DNA from: Morella rubra | Lineage: Eukaryota > Streptophyta > Magnoliopsida > Fagales > Myricaceae | Direction: 5' to 3' | DNA: 64,000 nt | Assembly: GCA_003952965.2 (NCBI GenBank) | Contig: CM025856.1 | Location: forward strand, 1,483,758-1,547,757 | Shown: one piece after another, positions 32,585 through 44,340 of the stretch | Numbering within the stretch: position 1 is the first letter of the stretch | How the letters are laid out: every line of letters begins with the position of its first letter | Notes under the pieces: generated by a model | Told to the model about the DNA's origin: nothing | Databases searched by the model: none | Seen by the model: only the letters and a program-made list of their open reading frames with translations | Position numbers and translations under genes: made by a program

Positions 32585-33659
32585 CTATGATGAAGTTACG
32601 CCCGTGGGTTTAGGGTGTGCCGAATTGTTGCTAGGCTTCCAGTCACTTCTGAACTGTGGCACGCTTGGTGGGGTTGAACCCTTAATTTTCAATCTAGTTG
32701 CTTCGGTCCTAACTCTGCAGCTTTCTACCATTGCCAGGAATGTATCATCCACAATCTCTTCCCGCTTCAGCTTCTTTTTTCTGGCCCCGTGTGTTTGCCT
32801 TGTAGCACCACTGCGCATGCCTGAATCACTTCGAAGGCCACCCTCATTTCTTGTATTACACTCATTGCCTCCCCACCCGTGATGTCAACATGGATTCCAC
32901 CTTGCATCCGTTCCTTCAAAGCGTCTTCTGTATCTGTGTCAGCGGGTTGTTTCGAAGACCCATAAGCACCCATTCCAGTTGCCGTGGATGCATTGAATAT
33001 TAGCCCAAGCAAGTTGTAGTCTGCACAGCCTTTTTTGCAAAACTTTTGGGCTTCCGGGTGCTTTTTCAAATCCCAACTTACGTCTTAGTGATTTCAAAAC
33101 TATCACCTACTTTACCAATGAAAGCCAACATAGGCGTTCTATCTTACCACGTAGTTGGCACTATATGGAAATTTTCGTGCCACATGCACTGTGATATATT
33201 TAGTGTTATACTAAGTTATTGTCAACATGGACATTGAAGCTGTTATCATAACAGTACATCGTAGATGATTTTTCAATACCTAAACATGGCACATACCATA
33301 TAATTCCTTTTTATAGGACAGACGAAAACCCACATAAATGGCCACTGACATGGACTTACTTCAAGGTACTTTTGCCAAGCCTCCTCAGCAGCGAACACAG
33401 TGTTTGTTTCTGGATTCCAACCAAAGTTCGATGGTGTCCTGAGTAGTTCTAAAAATTCCTGATGCATTGTACGGAGACGATTGAATTTGCCCTTCACTTG
33501 TTTCACAGTGTATCTATGATTTGATGCTACTGTGAGGTCCGTTGTAATCTTCTTCCAACTGTCTTTTTTGAACTGCCCATTATGCTGGTTCCCTCTGGTC
33601 ACTTCATCAGCTAATAGTTCGATAAGAATCTTTTGATCGTGCGCAGGCCAAACACCCAT
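32585..33659 (-). pseudogene. Myb/SANT-like DNA-binding protein (PIF/Harbinger ORF1 type), two exons, frameshifted
   Basis: Exon 1 (33659-33360) gives 100 residues with the Myb/SANT-like pattern WPAHDQKILIELLADEV, then YTVKQVKGKFNRLR and FGWNPETNTVFAAEEAWQKY, and a clean GTAAGT donor. Exon 2 from about 33060 continues HPEAQKFCKKGCADYNLL, the usual next part of this domain. The frame changes near 32815 before a basic tail (GARKKKLKREEIVDDTFLAM). Such proteins accompany the DDE transposase of PIF/Harbinger elements and also occur as host genes. No transposase was found nearby, so I infer an element remnant. The frameshift makes it non-functional as it stands. Confidence 0.75.
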
Positions 33660-36204
33660 CGCTCTAGTTTCTTCCTCCGTTGTCTACATTTGAAAATTGA
33701 AGTATTATGAGCTCTGTAACAGATTATTTGGTCCTCACTGCAGTCGATATACCCACAACAAGCACTGCAAAGTTTTTTAGACCTAGTTCAACTAGTTTAC
33801 AGCATTGCCCTGAACACAGATTACCGGCAATTTGTTTTATATTATTTTATTTGCTGTGAATTGGCCACTTACAATTTACCCATATATGATGCTAATACAC
33901 AAAAAAAAAAAAAACAAAAACAAAAACCTAACATCTGCGGTCGGACTAAACAATCGCCATAAAAGTAAGCTCAACCCCAACCTCTTCAGATCATCTACTT
34001 AAACACCGATGTCTTACATGAAAACCAGTGCACCTGCACACTGCCAGAAGTTGATACTTAAAACACTAGATCAGACACTTAAACGCACACAAATACTAAC
34101 CTTGCACTTCTGCTGGACGTGACGACGGATTTTCTGCCATATGTTGCAGGGGAAAATTAGAACAAGCTACAAATGACAGATTATCTTAACAATATCAGCT
34201 GTCAAGAGAACATATGCAATTTGGTCTTATATGGGTTTATAAATCGGTGTACCTAAAATTTCAGTGACTGCTCCTCTGGTGGGCGACTGGATGGTGCGCG
34301 ATTCCTTTAGTTCACGTCGAAGAAACCCAAAAAAACTCACCTTAGCAGTGCATATGCGAGGTAAATGTAGGAGTACCTTCCCCGACCGCTTCCATTTTGC
34401 CACGGCATCTCTGTCTACAGCTTGTAGGATGGTGCAACAGGCTTCGCCAGTAGATCAGGTAGTTGGAGCCACTGTGGATATGGTTGGCTTACCACCGAGG
34501 CAATTGAGACGGAATCGTTAGGAGCTTGGGGATTTGGGCATGGGTATAGTTATTACTGATGGGGGGTGTGTTGCTGATCTAGGTGTGTTAAATAGGTTGG
34601 TGGGTGGGGGTGTCTTTAATGGCTTTCGGAATCGAGATTCAATGTCCGTTCCAGGGGCAACTGTATGAGTACCTCTTGGAAAATGTTAGTTGAAGGTGAA
34701 AGTAAAGTACTCCACGGGGAGGAGCTCTGACCCATCTTGTGCGTATATTCAAAACTATCTTCAAAGCCACGTCAGGAAGTGTTTGATAATTTCAAATTGC
34801 TCTGACCCATCTTGTATGTAGGATCTGTATTTATTTCCCTATCATGGTATCACCTCCCTTGTTACTTTCTTTCCTATATGCAAATTCATAATTTGAGACC
34901 CCTAAATCCGCATTGAGGTTGGTAAAATTGTTTTTATGGGTCCAAATTGAGTCTGCTATATCTACATGTCAAAATTAGGCATAAAAAGGGAGACCTTAGG
35001 CCGATGAAATAAATTATTTGTAGGTTCTAGTGAAGCACATCAATCATGGCTGCATGTTGTGTAGTCAGATCGGAATAAATTTTCATGTACCCCCTTTTCC
35101 ACAAGAAAACTAATAATGTTCTCGTACATTGACTTGTTTAACCCCCTCGTCCACATGGTGGCCTCTGCTGAACAAAGTTGATTGAGCAACGATTTTATTG
35201 GGTGATTTTTAGTTGATTTCCTATTTATGGTGGGCCATTCGAGTGTAGGTTTTAGCTTGTGATCAATAGTTATCAATGATGTATAGGGGGTGTTCGGTAC
35301 CCAAAATTTTCACCCCAGTAAAATAACTCCCCAAAATCCTCTTTCTCCTCATCAAATCATCACTTTTCACTCCAAAGAAATATAAAAAATTAATTTCAAT
35401 CATCTCTCTCTTCACTTTTTCACTAACACCAATACCCCAAAATTTTCAACACCCCAAAATTTTCACAACCAAACACCTCCATAGATTTAGAAGTTTACGC
35501 TGATCCAAGCTATTCAACATACGATGCTTTAAGATTTGTTTATGGGGTTTCAACTACATTTTTTCCGTATGTACGTCAAAATCCATCTTCATTACTGATA
35601 TAATGCACATAATTTTGGAAGGGTAGATGGAATTTGAAATTGATTTTTTGTGGCTGCATTTTGGGTCTCTAAATAAGCTAGCAATTATAGATGATTTGTA
35701 TTAAGTCATTGAAATTAAAAAGATTCCAGTGTATATTAGGCCGTATACCACTATCTTGTCGATAACTTTGCAGATATGATTGTATTACCTTGAGTCCTGT
35801 TTTCTTTTAAAGTTTTTTTATACTAAAGCTGCTGGCATGGAACATGCCTTTATTGAAATAAACAGATGTAAAAACAGGAAGGAAAAAAAAACCGTACAAC
35901 CACATATCCGTCACAAAAAGAAGCCAAGAAAAAAAATTAATACATAATTGCCGAGATAAGATTTAAACCTTCTCACGTGTCATACAGTAGTTTTATGCAC
36001 CATGCAGAATAGATAGGCCTTCCCTCAGTTGATAGCATGCTCCATAAAACATAAATTCATTCAGAATTACGAAGCTGAAGGGACCTCAACTCATGGTTTA
36101 TGTGTGGTCTGCCACTATTTCGGGGATGATGGTGTGAGAGTTTAGGCAAAAAAATATGTAAAAGACTACGAATTACCATACGGATCATATGAACGAGGTG
36201 CGTA
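33660..36204. other. Transposon-relic spacer
   Basis: AT-rich sequence with poly-A at 33901, short open frames without recognisable domains (such as 34264-34521) and one MITE, listed separately. Nothing else can be supported. Confidence 0.4.
35286..35480. mobile_element. MITE of 195 bp
   Basis: The left end GGGGGTGTTCGGT and the right end ACCAAACACCTCC are inverted copies with two mismatches, and the trinucleotide ATA flanks both ends. Inside, the motif CCCCAAAATTTTCA is repeated. The end sequence and 3-bp flank resemble Tourist (PIF/Harbinger) MITEs, though their usual target is TWA, so the family is tentative. Confidence 0.6.
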
Positions 36205-36526
36205 CCACTAAATAGTTTTCCCACCTCGCCTCAGTTGCGACGACTGCATTTGACTCTTTGTCCCAGAAGAAGCCCTCAGTATTTAATAGATGTGTGAAGG
36301 CATGATACTCCCGTTCCATGTCAGTATAATGGCCATGGACTTGCTCAGCCGTAACGTTCAGATTGTTTTACTGGTGATTAATGATGTCGGCAATACGTAG
36401 AAACCTCTATCTTATCGCCATAGCAGTCGGGTTGTTCGCAAGTGGAATGGCAACAACCTCCTCTACCAACGCATCAGCGGCATCACGATTTGGTGTGTAG
36501 GAACAGCGGTTCAACGTAGGGTCCAT
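36205..36526 (-). pseudogene. Second Myb/SANT-like relic
   Basis: From an ATG at 36526 the minus strand reads MDPTLNRCSYTPNRDAADAL and later TAEQVHGHYTDMEREYHAF and TEGFFWDKESNAVVATEARW. This matches the Myb/SANT-like layout (Q-x-x-x-x-Y, then GF-x-WD, then the W-E-N-Y block) of the 33-kb relic, but at low identity. Two in-frame stops interrupt it. It lies in the same orientation as the first relic, 3 kb away, so the region may hold two nested or tandem PIF-type elements. Confidence 0.6.
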
Positions 36527-37481
36527 GGTGGCACCTCATTCTCTTGACGATAATCGATTTGTATCCTGTGAACTAGTACAAGTTTTTTATTGGGGGGAGC
36601 AGTTGAGAGGGAATATATCTCCGGATGGGATGATAAAAGCAAACGCGATTATAGGATGGGTCAAATATAGGAAAAAGGAAAAATTAAATAATGGGTCTGA
36701 CATTTTTATAGTGTGAAATTTTATATTGTCCCTTCGGGGACCCACAAAGATGGATAGGATCGTCATACCATTCAACACAACATATCATTCACCAGCAGTG
36801 CGACACGACCAATACAGACAAACCCATTCTCAGGGCAAAGACATGCATGATGAGAGGTAAATCATGCATGCCGTGCAAATACCATCATGGACTCAATTGC
36901 AGTTCTTATATAGGCACATTAATATTTCGATAGTGAAATGCCTCGATCGCCTTTCATCTCCTCTCATTTGGATAGATTATTTGGTTCAATAATCAACACC
37001 GAAAAACAGGATCTGGGGTCCAACCAACCCCAGTCAAACATTTTAGGCATCCACTGTGAAGATGACGGACATAGAACAAACATATCACAACATACAAATA
37101 CCGAATGGGGACGGATAATAGATTAGAATACTATACCGCATTCATGATCACATCCGTTCATATATTTACAGACCAAAAAACACGAGATTTCGACATAATA
37201 AATTTAGAGGCAACAGGGCACGTTAAAACTGACACTTTCATGGGTGTTGTATGTATTAGAGATGCCCACCGCACCGCCAATGCATCCTATGCCTCTTCCT
37301 CGCTATCCTCCTCCAGTGATTCACCATGCACGGTGCACTCCTCTAGTCAAACAACGACAAGTTCACAAATGCAAATAAATTGGTAAACATTAAAAAAAAT
37401 ATGATAAACAAAAAACCACTTAATAAAAAGATGGGTAAACATGAACGCTAGCGGAACAATTGAGGTTTGGTATCTTGTTAC

Positions 37482-37926
37482 CTGGCATACTGATGCATGT
37501 CATGCTTCGCCGGATATCCGCCTTCAATAGCCGCCTGAGCTCGGTAGTAGCTTCCAAGTATTGTGCAACTATAGCAGGGGCGCGAGACCTTGTAGCCACG
37601 ACTCGGGTCATCGCAGCCCGATGGAATGGCGTCCGTCTTACCTTCCAGTAAGGTCGCTCGAGGTCCCTGGAGAGTGGACCGACAATTGGCGGCAGGCTAG
37701 AGATCCTGCGTGAAGTTTGTCGTGGGGGAGAAGGCGGGGGACTGTCGCTTATGATTATCACCTCCCGTGGAAGGGATGTGTTCACGGACGAATAACTATC
37801 GGCTGGTGCGGATGGTGTGTTCAAATTTGGAATGCGAGTGTGGCTGACGCATGAGGTTATAACTGTGTCTGGGTTTTCACTCGGGTGTTCCTAGTTCGAG
37901 ATTTCGCCGGTATTGTGAGACACCAT
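37482..37926 (-). pseudogene. Unrecognised Ser/Pro-rich ORF with a splice donor
   Basis: The minus strand from an ATG at 37926 encodes a Ser/Pro-rich start (SPPPSPPRQTSRRISSLPP) and then a basic, helix-prone part (RDLERPYWKVRRTPFHRAA, QYLEATTELRRLLKADIRR) ending at a good donor (CCAG|GTAACA). An early in-frame stop follows EISN. No family is recognised. From its setting I infer a transposon accessory gene. Confidence 0.4.
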
Positions 37927-38653
37927 AATTTGTTCAGGGTTACAAATCTACATAAGTTGTTGAACTCGAGAGTCTCAGATATGGAGAGCGGGGGAAAGTC
38001 GAAGGGTTATAGTCTTCGTGTTGGCACATCTTGAAAGTTGAATGACATGTTGCAGTGTAATGTAATGAGTGAGACCGGGATGGGGACACCGCATATGAGT
38101 AATCCACGTACAGCGAAATGCTCTGACACGATCTGAGTGACATTGTGGCGATACGATATTCAAAAATACGCCGTGGGAATCGGCGGTTATAACTGTACAT
38201 GAAATGACACACGACATCAAATGCACTCATAAAATACGCTTGTAGAAGAAATGGCTGCGATGTCCCACGGATGGAGAAGAAGGAAGTAATTATAGTTTGA
38301 GACCGAGGTTTATCTCAGTTGAGCTTTTACGACTGAGTGCATCAAAACTACAAGCTGAATACGTGACTGGTGGTATGAACCTAGAAATGATATATGGTCT
38401 CAACTAGTATTCCACTTGTGGTTTTAAACCGTCTAAAATCGTCTTTTCAACGTTCCACGCATGTGCTTTGACCGGTACAATGGACCCAATTGGCAACATC
38501 ACGACGACCCGTATTGTCGAGTGCGAGCGGTGCCTTTCTCCTTGAATATATAGTACGATTAGTCTGCGTCGCAGAATTCTCCAATTATAAAAGCACGTCC
38601 ACAATTATACCAACTTCGAACGAATCATACCCCATTTCCCACTCCGTAACACA

Positions 38654-39215
38654 ATGGCTTCAACTGGATTATCAAGTGTCAGTTCCGTTGAGGTAATATG
38701 GAGCAAAGATGACAATAGTGCGGATGGATCAGATCCTGAGTCCATTAACACTCCTGCGAACAACGATGTCCTCCCGAATACGGGAAGCTCATCTTCTTTG
38801 CACTCGGTTTGGCTTGCCGGAAGGAAGGAAGGAAGGTGTCCCGACGACAGAAAACCCACCACCGTCACCCAGACCATGTCCCAAAAAAGGTACGTCCGCC
38901 ACGCTGGTAAGTGCATCAACGTCGCATGGAGGTCCACTCGATGCGCCACAAATGAAGTTGGAGGAGGCAGATCCAGCCCCCCATCTTTTCCCACTGAGAA
39001 CGTGCGAATTCCTACAACAGGTAACATTACACTCCACCCGAGCCTTTTATGTAAACAGTTGTTATCTGGTTTTGTGTATACTTCCGTAATGTGTTCTAAA
39101 TATTATAGGAGGTGCGAACACCGCATGTGAAGATGGCGACAACGTAGGACATGGGGTGCTATCATCGGACGAAGATGACCCTGATTATGCGTGGTTTCTC
39201 CAACATTATGAATAA
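38654..39215 (+). CDS. Unrecognised two-exon gene, 157 aa, Ser-rich start and acidic end
   Basis: Exon 1 (38654-39020) and exon 2 (39109-39215) join in phase across a GT-AG intron of 88 bases to give an uninterrupted 157-aa protein. It begins MASTGLSSVSSVEV, has a Ser/Asp-rich first half and a Cys/Arg-containing middle, and ends SSDEDDPDYAWFLQHYE. A TATATAG lies about 110 bases upstream. I do not recognise the family. A similar C-terminal pattern (Y-x-W, a few residues, then H-Y, after an acidic or Ser stretch) occurs in the relic at 54878-55538. Given the surrounding transposon remains, a transposon-borne gene is likelier than a host gene. Confidence 0.4.
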
Positions 39216-39505
39216 TTCTACCTCGTTGACGACGATATCTAGTGCGCTGCGGCTGTGTATTTTGTCTACGAATAACATTTTAACTTTGTCCGTGATATAG
39301 TCTTTGAGTGTGGTTGCACCGTCTGTATATGTAACTATGCTATATTTTGGGATAAGTTTGAGATGCTATGCTTAAAGATTTGGCCTGAAAGTTCATATGG
39401 GTCTTTGTCTGTTGCTCAAGTTTTTGCAACTGTAGATTGGAGATGTTTACAACTTTGTATTATTGCTTTTTCCTTCCAAATATATATATCCTATCTTTTT
39501 TTCGA

Positions 39506-39966
39506 GGGAAATTGGCATTTTAGTCCCTGAGTTTTGGGCGCTTTTGCAATTTAGTCCTTCACTTTCAACTTTCAAAAATTTAGTCCTTAAGTATCTTTTT
39601 TTACAAAAACACCCTTCCGTCACTCCTTCGTCCAACTAATTAACGGTGCTCTCTGCCACGTCAGCAACAATGACACGTGGCATGACTTTAGCACCAGATC
39701 AGTGGGACAGCAGACTATTCCAGCAGACCAGACCATATAGAACACCAGCATACTCAACCAGGAGACCGTACTAAATTAGTGAAACGGTGAGTTTTGATTA
39801 TTTCGGGTGACATGGTTGCTGATGTGTTAAGAAGATGATGTGGCAGAGAGCACCGTTAATTATTTGGACGGAAGAGTGACGGAAGGGTGCTTTTGTAAAA
39901 AAAGGAATACTCAAGTACTAAATTGCAAAAGCACCCAAAACTTAGGGACTAAAATGCCAATTTTCC
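39506..39966. mobile_element. Mutator-type MITE, 461 bp, perfect 9-bp target duplication
   Basis: TTTTTTCGA flanks both sides (39497-39505 and 39967-39975). The ends GGGAAATTGGCATTTTAGTC and the reverse complement of the right end agree with few mismatches, and the inverted repeats extend about 140 bases through TTTTGCAATTTAGT, CACCCTTCCGTCAC and CGGTGCTCTCTGCCAC. There is no ORF. The long arms and 9-bp duplication indicate a nonautonomous Mutator derivative. Confidence 0.88.
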
Positions 39967-39975
39967 TTTTTTCGA

Positions 39976-41230
39976 TCTGTCTCTTCATTACGACAATCTA
40001 TAAACTGTTCTAATTCGTGACTCAAGTCATTGGAAAACTCTGGGAATAGGAGACATTTCCATTCAGAACTCTTGTGAAATTCAAAGGAGGGATGCGGTGA
40101 TGTAGGGTACAAATATATATGCTGTGTTCTAAAGTATAACCGAGTTGTGGACAGGATGAATTGATATTTCTGCCATTGTCGAAGTTGTTCATTACAGGTA
40201 ATTACATATTATTACTTAAGTTAACAGTCACAGATGATAATTTATTTATTCAATCTGTCGACTACTTTACCCTGACCGAAGTTAAAGGCTTTCCTTTTTT
40301 TTGCAACTAGAAGGGAATATAGGATGAGGATCCCCTTCAATTCATGGGACCCACACATCTATCTCATTCTCTCTATTTGAATTGCCTTCCAATTCGGTCA
40401 CCCAAATTGATCGAACTGTCGAGGATACGCAGGTGATCCTCATTCGGAATATATATAGCAACTGATTTCCGTATTTGTCTTTTAACGGCTTATTTCCATA
40501 TTTATCTTTTATCGGCTTATTTCTATATTTGTTGCTGGGACAAAATTTTTTTTTCTTTGATTTTTATATTAGGGCTAAAGTTGCTTCGTCAGATTTAGAG
40601 AGAGGGAGCTTTGTCTACGACGTTTGGGCACTGTGCACAGGCGGGATATCTGACAAGTGCCAGTGCATATGCCTTACAGATGAGACAGAAACGTACACTA
40701 TCGGCAAAAATTAATTGCGCCCAATGACGGCTGACACAACTCCAAAGTCGCTGTCCCATGCCGGTCCCATTCCACTAAAAAGACACAGAAGTGACGGCTG
40801 AAACAAGTCACGCAGAGAGACCGTGTCGTCCAATTCTAAATGGATCAAGGAGGACAATCATCCTAATTTTTGTCGATTATACATGTGGCTTTCCGATTTA
40901 GCAGTTAGCCACGAACATAATCACCACACGTGCCCTTCACGTGTGTCTGTTATATTTTTTTTTCCCTGTTTTAACCTCATAATGTCTGTCTTTTTCACAC
41001 CATGCATCCCATCCCCACATATGACGCTGTACCCTAGCGGTAGATGCGGTGCCTGAAACCACTGTTGTTACCCTGTATGTTTTTTTGAATTACCCAACCA
41101 GTAGATAAAATTGGCCATTATTTGCTATTCTCTGCAAGCACCCATAAACCTTTTGTGATTCCCATTCGTCTTTTCGCGTTAAGCTTTACAAGGCCATTAA
41201 CATTGGGTTCTTATTGAATACTTCTCCGAC
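39976..41230. other. Spacer with a possible small MITE
   Basis: GGATGAGGATC at about 40321 and its inverted counterpart GATCCTCATTCGGAATATAT at about 40434 could bound a MITE of about 140 bp, but the ends and target duplication are unclear. No gene is seen. Confidence 0.3.
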
Positions 41231-41244
41231 CTGCAACAAACACT

Positions 41245-41910
41245 TTGTCAGACGGTGGCCGCCACAGAGGAAACCCAGCACGGTGTTTTATTCTGGAGCT
41301 GCCGGAGAAATTGATCATGAACATTTTACTTTGCATTGTGCGATCGGGATCGCTGGGAATTTTATCCTTTTTGCTAGTGAACTGCCGTTACTGGTTCCAC
41401 ATAGTTTACAATCATCAGTTGGTATCCGCTGTAAGGGTAGAAAGACTACCCCCGCAAGGATCACGACCGGACTTGGTCATTCAACGCATTCAACGTTTCT
41501 GTGCCATGAGTAATCCCGATGTCCTGTTCTTGCGGGCATGGAGCTGGCGGTGGAAAACCCAATTGGGAGTCGAGATTACAGGACTGGAGGTCCATGGTCA
41601 GGTATTCTCGGATACTTGGGAGCAATAGGGGGAATATATTCACCAAATTTTTCGAGCGATAAGGGGGAGGGATATGAATCACGTTGCAGAGGCAATGGTG
41701 GGTTGGAGCTATCGGCTCGGTCCGGCCTTGGCGCGGATAGAGAGAGCTCGAGTACGTGAGGCCTTTATGGCCTTGTGGGGTGAACGTGTTTTTCTAGCAT
41801 TGATGCGGCCCATAAATTGCACAAGAAATCGCTGCCACATCCCACCAATTTCGTACTGGTTCGAACTCTGGGAATCGGACCCCGATATATTTGATTATCT
41901 ATGCGTTTGA
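41245..41910 (+). pseudogene. F-box-like protein relic
   Basis: ELPEKLIMNILLCIVRSGSL near 41300-41360 fits the start of an F-box. It is followed by WFHIVYNHQLVSAVRVERL and by CAMSNPDVLFLRAWSW, which recalls the RC-x-x-SGNPDALFL-x-G region of the At2g35280-like F-box group. After a frame change, MNHVAEAMVGWSYRLGPALA and CTRNRCHIPPISYWFELW resemble the C-terminal part of that group. F-box proteins select targets for SCF ubiquitin ligases. At least one frameshift (about 41630-41670) separates the two halves. It could also be a captured fragment in a transposon. The assignment is tentative. Confidence 0.4.
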
Positions 41911-43165
41911 TGCTAGGGTCTTATAAAGGTTATTCATTTTTTAAAGTCATGTAATCCTAACGGGGTGCATATGCATGTCCATCGGGCCACTTGTAACTGC
42001 ATTGGCGGCGGAAGGTGAGATCTCTGTTCGATAATATCATTTTTCTGTTTGCCGATATAGTTAACTTTCGAATGGCCAAATTTGTGGGATTTTTTAATAT
42101 TGATAAAATGATGTTCATTTTTCAGCAACAGTTTTTAATCTTTTACCAATACTATCTTATTTATTGTGTTGTTTACCATATGACAGAGATGTTTGTAGAA
42201 TTGATGTTTTCAGATGCTGCGGACCAGATATAGTTCACACAAAAATTAGGGACTAGATTACACTCGTGTCCTGTGAAGTCCATCCATCCATGTTTACACT
42301 CGTGTTTGATCCATGTCAGGGCAAGCAAAATTCAAAAATTCTTCCATGACTCCGTCAAATTCGAAGTGTTGGGGTGCGGAGTCACACGAATACTACTGCT
42401 AAGTCAAAGCACCTTTGAAGACATCTTAGACATATGTGGATGGTTTCGAAGATAGCGTGGACAAGGCCCCTTCAATGATTGTCATCTATTTTTAGTTGTA
42501 ATTGTAGACCTATTTTTTTTTCTAAGTTAATTGTAGAATTTTTTTTTTTTTTAATTGTAGACTTGTTTAGCTGTGTTGAATTATGTTCTGTCCTTTAGTG
42601 TCCGTAAAAAAAATAAAGCTGTTCGAATTGGTATCTGATATTGTTGAATGGAACTTTCAGCTTATGGATATACTGATTTATGTCAAGTAGGATCATACTA
42701 ATGAGCTACTTTGTGTTTCAAACCTCGTATATCAGCATAATGCCTATGTGCACTCATCGTTTTTTGTTTTCAAACGTCGTGATAAGTATTTTGATTAAAT
42801 AAAACATTAACTAATTAATTCATGGTCAGCGCACACATTCTAGCTCCAGTAGGACCAATACTCTAATTCTGCCCTGAAGTAGGGACTTTATTTGAGTATT
42901 GAAGCATCGCATGCAGAGATAAATAAGTGTGGAAGAATTTTGTACCAGCAACGATACAATCCAGTGGCAAGGACCAGAACATTACCAATAGTCATAAACA
43001 GAGATAAATAAAAACAGTGGGACAGTCTATAATAATTTTTAATATATATTATATTTCGAAAATAACATGTTAGCAAAAATTAGTTAAACGTATGATTGTA
43101 TCTGTTGGATGTAAAAGTATTCATCAAAGTGTTATATTATATATTTGTTATTAAATTTTTTTCAG
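41911..43165. other. AT-rich spacer left of the large Mutator-like element
   Basis: Short open frames without domains, and two poly-T tracts near 42512 and 42541. Nothing else can be supported. Confidence 0.4.
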
Positions 43166-43636
43166 TTAATAATAGGCCTAATATTCCCAAAGGTCCCTGT
43201 GGTATGGCCAATTCTCTAACTAGTCCCCCATGGAATTTTTTTGTCCTGAAATGGTCCCTGAATTAACCCATGAATACTATTCAGGTTTTTCCGTATACTC
43301 CAGGACGGGAAATTCATACGTGGCCCATGGAGGACATATCAGCACCACTGAAAGAGCAACACTTGTCTCTCCCTCCACTGTGCTCCACGTCAAAACCCAC
43401 CTGGCGTCCTCATTTGACACCTGCCACCATCCATTAAAAACAAAAGCCACTATGTTTTAAAATTGAAGTCCACGTCCACGTCCCTGCCCCTACCCTAAAT
43501 CCCTTTTCTCGCGACACTCTTCACTCGTAGAACCATTCCCAACTTTGGCTTTCATACTGAAAACTCTAGAGGATTGGAGACACCAGCTACCCATTCATTT
43601 TGAATCAACTACTATTCGGCTACAATCAATTTTCGG

Positions 43637-44264
43637 ATGGATTCAAGCTTTTCAGTGTCTGATTCAACTGGAAATGGTAGCAGACTTCGTGGCAGTCGGG
43701 GAGACGTCAATATTTTGGCGGAACCGCCCTTCTACCTCTGCGGTTTAAGTGCTCAGCATCGAACATCCAAAACTGAAGCTAACCCTGGCCGCCGATTTTA
43801 TGGGTGTGCTCAGTTTGGCAAAGCCTCAGTTAGTAGTTACAAATGGTCTTTTGTTTTCATCAAGTTTTTAATGTTCGACAAATAAGCTTTTGGTTTTGTT
43901 CTACTTAATGTTCGGCAAATAGTTATACTTAATGTTTGGCAAATATGCTTTTGGTTTTGTTCACGAAGTTATAATTAATGTAGTGTTGATGTTGATGCAG
44001 TTTGGATAGGGTCAACAATACTGCAATTTTTTTTAGTGGATTGATCCCCCACGGAAAGACGATGTCCTGATTAGCTTGGTGCGGAAGGTGAAGAGGTTGG
44101 AAGATACTATAAGTAGGCAGACGGTGAAAGAATGGAGACTAAAAGTCATTTTGTGTTGTTCATGGTCTTTTTTTCTTTGTTGTGGTGACTGCACTATGTT
44201 TGTATATTCCAGTTCGTGGAGTGATGTGTTTTGCTTAGAATTTTGGGTAGTGTTGTGTCTTTGA
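43637..44264 (+). pseudogene. zf-GRF protein encoded in the Mutator-like element
   Basis: From the ATG at 43637 the frame reads a Ser/Arg-rich start, then LCGLSAQHRTSKTEANPGRR and FYGCAQFG. This is the zf-GRF pattern (C-G, R-T-S, NPGRRF, C) that binds zinc and, in known proteins, single-stranded nucleic acid. After an intron ending near 44000 come CNFF, WIDPPRKDD and a coiled-coil-like VRKVKRLEDTISRQ, then a hydrophobic C-terminus (CCSWSFFLCC) that could be a membrane segment. The first zinc Cys of the usual C-x-C-G is replaced, and stops lie on either side of CNFF, so it is broken. Its place, convergent with the transposase, is that of mudrB in maize MuDR, though the sequences are not related as far as I can see. 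Confidence 0.7.
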
Positions 44265-44340
44265 ATTATGGAGTAGTGTTGGTTCAATATATTATGATGA
44301 ATCCAAGTGTAGTTTTTGGGTAGTATTATGTCTTTGTAAC

